DNA from: Clostridiaceae bacterium DTU059
Lineage (GTDB): Bacteria > Bacillota > Clostridia > DSM-8532
NCBI GenBank assembly: GCA_001512555.1
Contig: LFSK01000053.1
Span: forward strand, 1-34,642
Reading direction: 5' to 3'
Length of the DNA stretch: 34,642 nucleotides
The translations under genes were made by a program, and so were the position numbers. The notes under the pieces are model-generated. The model was not told the DNA's origin. It saw only the letters and a list, made by a program, of their open reading frames with translations, and searched no databases. Of this stretch, positions 27,491-34,642 are shown piece after piece (the first letter of the stretch is position 1; each line of letters opens with the position of its first letter).

Positions 27491-28582
27491 TCATATAAGG
27501 CTTTTTAGGTACTCTACAATATCGCGTGCTTTTGGCGGGCAGCCCCTAACGTATTTTTCAAATCCTGAAGTACAAGTGCCGATACCTATACCTTCGCAGC
27601 GCCTGTTTCTATAGCCCTGGCCGATGAATATTTTCTCTTTCAGTCTATTCAAAAGGCCTTTTTCATCAAGCCTATCAAGCGCATGGATAAGGCTTCCGTA
27701 GCAGGCTGAGCAGGCGCTGTCCTCCACAACATACCTTGCCAGTTGCTGTACCCTTCTTGAAGGTGTTGGTTTTACTGATCTGATATCCTTGTTCATTTCA
27801 ATAATATCCGCATTCGCAAGGTCGGCGTTGCCCGCGCCGATACTTTCGGCCATTCTGATATATGGGACTTCCTCTATGCTGAAGCCCATCAGGTTCGCCG
27901 CATATGCGTCTGTGAGCACAGGGTCATTTCCTGCTATAATCATGTTCATCTGAACCGGATTTCCACCTTCTTCGAAGTTGAGGTCTCCTTTCATGCCATC
28001 AACAATTATGAGGTCCTGCCTTATGAGCTTGTTCAGGTATGCTATGGGCTTGTGCAGACCCATGGTGTGAAACCGTTTTTTCTCGGAATCAGGTATGCAG
28101 CCCTTCATATTTTTCAAAGCGCAGGTAATGTTGGTCTGGCAGTGGCCTTTCAGAACCGGAACATTTATCAGGTAATCAACCTTTTTAACATAATCGCAGA
28201 TGTTTATAGCAAGACCGTTTATTTCATATGCAGTATATTCGTCTTTTTGAAGGTCGATGAGGGGAACATTGAATTTCTTTGACAACACCTCATATCCGCA
28301 TACCTTGAAGGCCACTGATGTCCTGTCGCCTACCCAGGAGCCTTCCATAATTACTATATTATCGCGTCCTTTGGATTTTAAATATTCGATGATGCCGGCC
28401 ACTATTTCAGGTGATGTTGTCGCGCCTGAACTCGAAGGCTTCGCCACAACGAGATTCGGCTTGATTCCAATGAGGGCGTTTCTATCTATTTCCTCCTCAG
28501 GTTTTATGGCTTCGAGCAACTCTTTTACCATTTGCCTGGGATTATCTCCGTAAATAATGCGGATTTCATTTCTGTCGTTCAT
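27491..28582 (-). CDS. DUF362 domain-containing protein
   Basis: 'IGIKPNLVVAKPSSSGATTSPEIVAGIIEYLKSKG', 'VDYLINVPVLKGHCQTNITCALKNMKGCIPDSEKKRFH', 'IAGNDPVLTDAYAANLMGF', Cys-rich C-terminus. Confidence 0.85.
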   Translation of the reverse strand: MNDRNEIRIIYGDNPRQMVKELLEAIKPEEEIDRNALIGIKPNLVVAKPSSSGATTSPEIVAGIIEYLKSKGRDNIVIMEGSWVGDRTSVAFKVCGYEVLSKKFNVPLIDLQKDEYTAYEINGLAINICDYVKKVDYLINVPVLKGHCQTNITCALKNMKGCIPDSEKKRFHTMGLHKPIAYLNKLIRQDLIIVDGMKGDLNFEEGGNPVQMNMIIAGNDPVLTDAYAANLMGFSIEEVPYIRMAESIGAGNADLANADIIEMNKDIRSVKPTPSRRVQQLARYVVEDSACSACYGSLIHALDRLDEKGLLNRLKEKIFIGQGYRNRRCEGIGIGTCTSGFEKYVRGCPPKARDIVEYLKSLI

Positions 28583-28948
28583 TTATTTCAGCTCCTTAAT
28601 CTATTCCTTTGCAGCCTCCATTCTTTTCCGGACGTTTACTTTGCAGTATCGAAATATCTCATATTTGACTGCAAACAATGAATGATATTCATCCTGTTAT
28701 CATCAGGGATGAACCGTCCCCGTTTTTTGGCTTCCTTTGTTGTATAGAATTATATAACTAATAGATATGGGATTCAAACCTTGCACTGATTTTGCAATAT
28801 GCATAGATAAAGTTGGAGTGTCGGCTTAAGTCGCATGACAACACTGTTTCAATGTGATTTAAACAGGGTAAGATATAATCTGTTGCGAAAAACAGCCGTT
28901 ATCTGCTGTTGTGAAATTCATTCATATGAGTGGACGGTATGATGGGGG

Positions 28949-29392
28949 ATGAGGGTTATTTATCTGGTAAGCGCTTGTTTGGCAGGCGAAAACTGCAGAT
29001 ACGACGGAAAAAACAGCAGGATAGAGGCCATTGCGGAGCTTGTACGGCAAGGCCGAGCCATTCCCGTATGCCCCGAACAAATGGGAGGCCTGTCCACTCC
29101 AAGGAGTCCCTGTGAGATAGTAAGGTCTGGAGATGGTGGCATAAAGGTGATGAGCAGGGATGGGCGGGACTGTACAAGAGAATTCCGTATTGGAGCCGAA
29201 AAGACATTGGCTATTGCTAAGGCTCATGGTATTAAGAAGGCCATTCTCAAATCAAAGAGCCCGTCCTGCGGCTGCGGACAGGTTTATGACGGCACCTTCT
29301 CGGGAAAATTGACAGAGGGTCATGGTATTACCGCCAGGCTTTTGATGGATCATCAGATTGAGGTTTTTACAGAAAACGATAAGGATGTGTGA
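28949..29392 (+). CDS. DUF523 family protein
   Basis: 'YLVSACLAGENCRYDGKNSRIEAIAELVRQGRAIPVCPEQMGGLSTPRSPCEI...AILKSKSPSCGCGQVYDGTFSGKLTEGHGITARLL', the conserved DUF523 Cys pattern. Confidence 0.92.
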   Translation: MRVIYLVSACLAGENCRYDGKNSRIEAIAELVRQGRAIPVCPEQMGGLSTPRSPCEIVRSGDGGIKVMSRDGRDCTREFRIGAEKTLAIAKAHGIKKAILKSKSPSCGCGQVYDGTFSGKLTEGHGITARLLMDHQIEVFTENDKDV

Positions 29393-29398
29393 GCAACT

Positions 29399-30760
29399 AT
29401 GGTAGTCGTTTCGTTGGATATAGGCACAACAAAAATATGCGCTATTGCCGTGGACGCAGATACGGGGGAGGTTCTGGAGGTTCTGTCAGGGGCTAATGCC
29501 TTCATGACTTCCGAAAGCTCCCATGAAAGAATTCAGGATGCTGACAGGATTCTTAAGATATCCAAAAGCCTTTGCGGTGAGCTTATCCGTAAGTATTCAC
29601 CCATACTCTGTATCGGGATAACCGGCCAAATGCACGGTATCCTCTATCTTAACCGCCACGGAGAGGCAATAAGCCCCTTGTATACATGGCAGGACCAATG
29701 CGGAAATCTGCCCTACAGGGATCAATTATCCTATGCGGAGTATCTAACCGGGAACAGCTCATACAGGATGGCTTCCGGATTTGGGCTGACCACCTGTTTC
29801 TACCATACCCATACCGGCCAGATTCCGCCGGAAGCCCATAAGATCTGTACCATTCAGGATTATGCTGCCCTGCACATGACCGGTGAAACCCATCCCATCA
29901 TACATACATCCAATGGGGCGGGTCTTGGTCTTTTTGACATATCCCGTGGAGATTTTGACAGGGATATTATAGACCGTTTTGGCATGGATACCGATTTACT
30001 GCCTGATGTCACCCCGGAATGCACGATCATCGGGAAAACCGCTGAAGGTATACCTGTGTGTGTCGCCATGGGCGACAACCAGGCAAGCTTTCTTGGGGCA
30101 GCAGGGGTGAATGGGGGCAGTATGCTGATCAATATCGGCACGGGCAGCCAGGTGTCGGTCTTATCCGATGGCCATGAGGTTTCCAGGGATGAGCTTTTGG
30201 AAGTCCGTCCATATCTTAAGGGAATGAACCTGATCACAGGCTCGCCTTTGTGCGGCGGAAGCTCCTATGCGCTCCTTGAGAAGTTCTTCCGTGAGGTTGT
30301 CCGGATGGCTGGGTTTGAGCTGGAGTCGGCCTATCCCCATATGGATGCCCTGCTCTCAAAAGCCTTACCTAATGGTGAACCCCTCATAGTGTCAACCCGT
30401 TTCTCCGGTACAAGGGTCAATCCTCATGAGAGGGGGAAAATCGAAAATATCAGCCTTGATAATTTCACACCTGCTGCGATGATGCTTGGCTTTATGGAAG
30501 GTATGGCGCAGGAGCTATATGATTTGGCTGAGCCCGTCCTTTCCGCTGGTTCCTTTAAGCTAAAGAATCTGGTTGCAGCGGGTAATGGTATGAGGAAAAA
30601 CCTCACTATGAGAGCCATTCTCTCCAATAAATTTGGTTTGCCGGTCAAGGTGCCGCAACATCACGAGGAGGCGGCATTTGGAGCTGCCCTGTTTGCGATG
30701 ACGGGTGTTGGAAGGTTTGCCAGCTTTGAAGAGGCGCAAAGGCTCATCCGATATGCTTAG
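29399..30760 (+). CDS. FGGY-family carbohydrate kinase, sedoheptulokinase-like
   Basis: 'VVVSLDIGTTKICAIAVD', 'IGITGQMHGILYLN', 'TWQDQC', 'VAMGDNQASFLGAAGVNGGSMLINIGTGSQVSVL', 'AAGNGMRKN'. Starts 6 nt after DUF523. Confidence 0.85.
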   Translation: MVVVSLDIGTTKICAIAVDADTGEVLEVLSGANAFMTSESSHERIQDADRILKISKSLCGELIRKYSPILCIGITGQMHGILYLNRHGEAISPLYTWQDQCGNLPYRDQLSYAEYLTGNSSYRMASGFGLTTCFYHTHTGQIPPEAHKICTIQDYAALHMTGETHPIIHTSNGAGLGLFDISRGDFDRDIIDRFGMDTDLLPDVTPECTIIGKTAEGIPVCVAMGDNQASFLGAAGVNGGSMLINIGTGSQVSVLSDGHEVSRDELLEVRPYLKGMNLITGSPLCGGSSYALLEKFFREVVRMAGFELESAYPHMDALLSKALPNGEPLIVSTRFSGTRVNPHERGKIENISLDNFTPAAMMLGFMEGMAQELYDLAEPVLSAGSFKLKNLVAAGNGMRKNLTMRAILSNKFGLPVKVPQHHEEAAFGAALFAMTGVGRFASFEEAQRLIRYA

Positions 30761-30878
30761 AAAACCTCCTGAATTACGGGGACTTGTTTTTCTAAAAGCG
30801 TCTTATGCCACATGGGTTCTGAACTTTTCCCACCCGTAAGAAATATTTACCATAACGGGAAAATATAAATAATGCTCT

Positions 30879-30907
30879 TTGTATCGGGCTGTATATCGTT
30901 ATATAAT
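30879..30907 (+). promoter_or_regulatory. Predicted sigma-A promoter for sbcDC
   Basis: TTGTAT (30879-30884), 17-nt spacer, TATAAT (30902-30907). Confidence 0.65.
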
Positions 30908-30911
30908 TAAA

Positions 30912-30944
30912 GACAGAACCCGTATAAGTGGTTTTGTCCTTTTT
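30912..30944 (+). terminator. Terminator/attenuator-like hairpin in the sbcD leader
   Basis: GACAGAACC-cgtataagt-GGTTTTGTC (one G-U) followed by cTTTTT. Confidence 0.55.
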
Positions 30945-30980
30945 ACAGGAACAGGTTATAGAGTGCAAAGGGAGGTAAAC

Positions 30981-32231
30981 ATGCGTATCCTGCATACCTC
31001 CGACTGGCATCTGGGCAGAAGCCTGGAGCAGATCAGCCGGATAGAGGAGCAAAGAGCATTTATTGATTTGCTGGTTGAAACATGTGAGGATCAGAAAGTT
31101 GATCTCGTCCTCGTCGCCGGCGATATCTACGATACATACAATCCACCTGCCTCAGCCGAAGAGCTCTTTTATGAGGCTCTTGAAAGGCTCAGCGGGAAAG
31201 GTAAACGGGCAGTTGTGGTGATCGCGGGCAACCATGACAATCCTGAACGGCTTTGTGCTGCAAGCCCGCTGGCCTATAAGAACGGTATAATTCTGTTGGG
31301 CTATCCTGCAAGCGATGCCGGTGAGTACAAAACCGGGGGTGGGATTCTCGTAACAGACTCGGGGCCTGGGTGGCTGGAGCTGGCTCTGCCATGCTGCGAT
31401 CATCATGCAATCATTCTTACTCTTCCCTATCCATCGGAATCACGTCTTGAAGAGGTCTTGTCCAGAGAGGCCGATGAAGCAATCCTGCAAAAGGCTTACT
31501 CCGACAAAATCGGTGAGTTATTGTCTTCCGGAAGCAGAAGGTTCAGAGAGGATACGGTCAATCTGATAGTAGCCCATATTTTTATGATGGGCGGCAGGGA
31601 ATCCGATTCCGAAAGAACACTTCAGGTGGGTGGCGCTTTAACGGTGGATCCCGCTGTGCTGCCTTCCGGAGCGCACTACGCTGCCCTGGGGCATCTCCAC
31701 AGGCCGCAGGAAGTACGTCGTGCGCCCTGCCCGGCTTTCTACTCCGGGTCGCCCCTGGCCTACAGCTTTTCTGAGGCCGAACACAGCAAGGCTGTGTATC
31801 TTGTAGAGGCCCTGCCCGGAAAGGAGACCCAGGTTACTCCAATCTATCTGAACTGCGGAAAACCATTAAGGAGATGGGTTGCAGAGGAGGGCTACGGACA
31901 AGCCCTTACATGGTGCGAGGAAGGCAGGGATAAGGATGCCTGGGTGGATCTGGTTATAGTTACCGACAGGATCCTCACCCTGGACGAACAAAAAAGGCTT
32001 AGAAGTTTGCATCCCGGTATCATAAATATCCGTCCACAATTGAAGGATCAGCCCACCACGGATACTTACTACAATGGCATTCGTGAGGGGGAAAAGATAG
32101 ATGAGCTTTTCATGGAATTCTACAGAAGCAGGATGGGTGTGGAGATTCCTGATGATGTTATGCAGGCATTCCTTGAAATAGTGAATGACCAGGATGAGGA
32201 GGTGGAAGCCGGTGAGGCCGATATCCCTTGA
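30981..32231 (+). CDS. sbcD: Exonuclease SbcCD subunit D
   Basis: 'MRILHTSDWHLGRSLEQISRIEEQRAFIDLL', 'LVAGDIYDTYNPPASAEELFYEALERL', 'VVIAGNHDNPERL', 'YAALGHLHRPQEV'. ATG 30981 has 'gggagg' upstream; the ORF-track start at 30879 overlaps the predicted promoter. Confidence 0.94.
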   Translation: MRILHTSDWHLGRSLEQISRIEEQRAFIDLLVETCEDQKVDLVLVAGDIYDTYNPPASAEELFYEALERLSGKGKRAVVVIAGNHDNPERLCAASPLAYKNGIILLGYPASDAGEYKTGGGILVTDSGPGWLELALPCCDHHAIILTLPYPSESRLEEVLSREADEAILQKAYSDKIGELLSSGSRRFREDTVNLIVAHIFMMGGRESDSERTLQVGGALTVDPAVLPSGAHYAALGHLHRPQEVRRAPCPAFYSGSPLAYSFSEAEHSKAVYLVEALPGKETQVTPIYLNCGKPLRRWVAEEGYGQALTWCEEGRDKDAWVDLVIVTDRILTLDEQKRLRSLHPGIINIRPQLKDQPTTDTYYNGIREGEKIDELFMEFYRSRMGVEIPDDVMQAFLEIVNDQDEEVEAGEADIP

Positions 32232-34642
32232 GATTGAAGGGCTGCAAAGCTTTAAAGAAAAACAGAGTATAGATTTCGAAACCCTGGGTGAAACCGGGCT
32301 CTTCGGGATATTTGGCCCCACCGGAAGCGGTAAATCCACTATTTTGGATGCCATCACCTTTGCTCTTTTTGGTGATGTCAGAAGAGCGAAAAATGGCACT
32401 CAGGGCATAATCAATATCAATTGCAAAACCATGAGGGTGTCCTTTACCTTTGAACTCTTAAAGGACGGTACCCGTAAAAGATACAGGGTGGAAAGGGTTT
32501 CACAAAAAAAGAAGGATTCCGACAATATAGCTGTCACCAAGATTGCCCGCCTGATGGAATTGACAGATTTGGGTGATGTTCCCATATGTGATAAGGCCAC
32601 CGATGTCACCAACAAGGTAACAGAATTAATCGGCCTTAACAAACAGGATTTCACCCGGGCTGTAGTGCTGCCCCAGAACAGCTTTCATGAATTCCTGCTA
32701 ATGAACAATGCCGATCGCCGCCGGATGCTGGAGAGGATTTTTTATCTTGAGGAGTATGGAAAACTTCTGTCGGACAAGTTGAACAGAAAGATAGACCGGC
32801 TGAGAAGCTGCATGGACACATTGTCAGGTGAGCTGCGGGGCTATCAGGATGCCTCGGACGAAGCCCTGAAGGAAGCCGGTAAAGCCATGGAAGCAGCTGC
32901 CGCAGAAAAGGAGAAGGCTCTTAAGTTATATAAAGAGCTGGAATTGGAGTACAACCAGGCAAAGGAGGTCTGGGAGCTGGTTAAGGAGATGGCAGATATT
33001 GAGGAGCGGGAAAAGCACCATGCCTCGTCGGCTCAGGAGATAGCAGATGCAAGGGCAAAGCTGGACAGGGCGGATAAAGCCGCCAGGCTGATTGAGCCCA
33101 TCAGAAAACACAAAGACCTGACCGAAAGACTTAAGAAAATAAATGTGCAACTGGCCGAAGTTCAGGGTAAGCTTCCTTCTGTCAGGGCGGATCTTCTAAG
33201 GTATCAAAAAAGTTACGGGTCTTTGAAAAAAGAAAGAGCGTTAAAGCAGCCTGAATTGGTGGCCAGGAAGGCAAGACTGGAAGATGCCCTTTCCCTTAAA
33301 GATGAGATCGACTCGTTGAAAAAGAAGCTGGAATCTCTTACAGAAACCCTTACCCGGCTAAAAGATGCAACGGAACAAAAAAACCTCCTGATAGGCCAGG
33401 AAACAGAGGAATATGAAAGGCTTGTGGCTGAGGCCGACCGCCTGAAAAAAGAATGGCATACCCTGGTCATTGATCCGGAATACAGAAAGCACATACAGGA
33501 GGGAGTAAGGCTTGAGGATGAGGGGGTCAGGCTGGAAAAAGACCTGAAAGGGCTTGAAAATGAGCATGAACTCTTAATAAAGATGGTGAGTGAATCAGAG
33601 GTCAGGCTTGAACAGACCAGAAAAGCCATCGATACCGCAATAGAGGAAGCGGAGGCTCTTACGGGGAAGAAAGCCCATCATGAAAGGATGCTTCAGGAAA
33701 ACAAAAACAATTATCAAAAGAAAGCCCAGGAGCTTCAGGACATAAAGGGAATCTTCAGGGTCATCCAGCTTCGCCAGGATCAGATCAGGGATCTGAAGTC
33801 ACGGATGGATAATGCAGGCTTGTTGCTTGAAAAAGCTGAAAAGAGGAATCAGTTGCTTATCAAGGCCAGGGACGAGGCAGAGGTTTCCTGTGAAAAATAC
33901 AGGCTTCAGCTTATAGAGGCAGAAAGTATGCTGGACAGGGATGCTGCCTTAAGACTAGCCGGGCAGCTTAAAGAAGGAGTTGCCTGCCCGGTGTGCGGAT
34001 CCGAGCATCACCCTAAGCCTGCCCATAGGGCGAATTTGGAGGAGTTATCCGAACTTGAATCCAGGGTGGGAGAGATCAGAAGCAGGCTGGAGGATGCTGA
34101 TAAAGCACTGAGGGATGCTGAAGCCGATCTGCTGATTAACGGGGAACAGCTAAAAGCAGCAAAGCTGCAGCATGATGAGGCGAGGGAAATCCTTAAGGCT
34201 CAAACCAGGGAATTAGAACTGGAAAGGCAGAAGCTCCCCGATGCATTAAAAAGCCTTGATACGGATGATTTGGCAACCCAACTGGAAGGTTTGGAGAGGG
34301 AGCTTAATCTAAAGCAGAAAGAATTGGAGGATGGGGAGAAAACCCTTTCAGATCTTTCGGAGCGCCTGAAAAAACTGAACGAAACCCTATCGGAGAAAAG
34401 GGCTCTAGAGAGTGGTATACTCTCGGAAATAAAGCTGGGAAGAGAAAGGGTTATGAAGACTGAACGTTCCCTTAAAGAAACCCGGAAGTTATGGGAGGAA
34501 AACCACAAGAAGGTATCCCGGTTCCTTGCCGAATGGTCTATATCAAGCATCCGCGACGAGATGGATCGCCTTGACCTAAACGATCAGAGAGCAAAGGCCG
34601 TTAATAAGGAGTTGGATCTTCTTAATCAGCAAATCGGCCTTA
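32212..34642 (+). CDS. sbcC: Exonuclease SbcCD subunit C, 3' truncated by window edge
   Basis: Not in the ORF track (no stop in window). GTG start at 32212: 'VRPISLEIEGLQSFKEKQSIDFETLGETGLFGIFGPTGSGKSTILDAITFALFGD' (Walker A), long coiled coil, zinc hook 'VACPVCGSEHHPKP' at about 33979-34020 in the same frame. Overlaps the sbcD end. Confidence 0.93.
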   Translation, partial: MRPISLEIEGLQSFKEKQSIDFETLGETGLFGIFGPTGSGKSTILDAITFALFGDVRRAKNGTQGIININCKTMRVSFTFELLKDGTRKRYRVERVSQKKKDSDNIAVTKIARLMELTDLGDVPICDKATDVTNKVTELIGLNKQDFTRAVVLPQNSFHEFLLMNNADRRRMLERIFYLEEYGKLLSDKLNRKIDRLRSCMDTLSGELRGYQDASDEALKEAGKAMEAAAAEKEKALKLYKELELEYNQAKEVWELVKEMADIEEREKHHASSAQEIADARAKLDRADKAARLIEPIRKHKDLTERLKKINVQLAEVQGKLPSVRADLLRYQKSYGSLKKERALKQPELVARKARLEDALSLKDEIDSLKKKLESLTETLTRLKDATEQKNLLIGQETEEYERLVAEADRLKKEWHTLVIDPEYRKHIQEGVRLEDEGVRLEKDLKGLENEHELLIKMVSESEVRLEQTRKAIDTAIEEAEALTGKKAHHERMLQENKNNYQKKAQELQDIKGIFRVIQLRQDQIRDLKSRMDNAGLLLEKAEKRNQLLIKARDEAEVSCEKYRLQLIEAESMLDRDAALRLAGQLKEGVACPVCGSEHHPKPAHRANLEELSELESRVGEIRSRLEDADKALRDAEADLLINGEQLKAAKLQHDEAREILKAQTRELELERQKLPDALKSLDTDDLATQLEGLERELNLKQKELEDGEKTLSDLSERLKKLNETLSEKRALESGILSEIKLGRERVMKTERSLKETRKLWEENHKKVSRFLAEWSISSIRDEMDRLDLNDQRAKAVNKELDLLNQQIGL

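Noticed and set aside
28760-28790. 'gggattcaaaccttgc' resembling a tRNA T-loop
   Set aside because: No matching acceptor or anticodon arms and no CCA-type end around it.
28583-28948. ~366-bp intergenic region with 'aaccgtccccgtttttt' and A/T-rich segments, considered as mobile-element remnant, small RNA or riboswitch
   Set aside because: No paired inverted ends, no transposase fragment and no recognisable riboswitch or tRNA signature by eye. A covariance-model scan would be needed.
31152-31410. Minus-strand ORFs inside sbcD
   Set aside because: Antisense shadows of a strongly supported phosphoesterase gene.
32400-34550. Minus-strand ORFs at the right end (84, 74, 138, 69, 116 aa)
   Set aside because: Antisense to sbcC; compositions rich in S/F/L are typical complements of Lys/Glu-rich coiled-coil codons.
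1-34642. CRISPR arrays, toxin-antitoxin or phage-defence islands
   Set aside because: No regularly spaced repeats, and no recognised defence, integrase or transposase genes. AddAB and SbcCD are housekeeping recombination nucleases.

Overview
This looks like an ordinary Clostridia-type (Firmicutes) chromosomal window. Low-GC-Gram-positive AddAB, the pst-phoU-phoBR order, lipoprotein signals and SLH repeats all fit, but the organism was not identified. Gene order from left to right: YibE/F membrane protein; patatin-like phospholipase; CNNM/CBS (HlyC/CorC) transporter; CBS-pair protein (-); lipoprotein alpha/beta hydrolase (-); addB-addA; unknown lipoprotein; GH10 xylanase with a C-terminal CBM9-like domain (-); D-lactate-dehydrogenase-like enzyme; XRE regulator plus 'DERQ' membrane protein (-); pstS-pstC-pstA-pstB-phoU-phoB/phoR-type operon; frameshifted SLH-repeat gene; small zinc-ribbon membrane protein (-); ANT(6)-like nucleotidyltransferase plus DUF362 protein (-); DUF523 protein plus FGGY/sedoheptulokinase-like kinase; sbcD-sbcC, with sbcC running off the right edge and absent from the ORF track. 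I found no CRISPR array, tRNA, rRNA or intact mobile element. The observations most worth a second look are: (1) the PstS-like protein has its two lobes in circularly permuted order; (2) the XRE/DERQ membrane gene pair has a consensus promoter overlaid by two 15-bp pseudo-palindromes spaced exactly 21 bp apart; (3) the D-LDH-like protein has a cysteine-rich C-terminal tail (C-X2-C-X5-C-X7-C); (4) a terminator-like hairpin sits between the predicted sbcDC promoter and the sbcD start; (5) an SLH gene is broken by an apparent 2-nt loss. No clearly new multi-gene system is obvious. All family calls come from reading the translations, with no database search.
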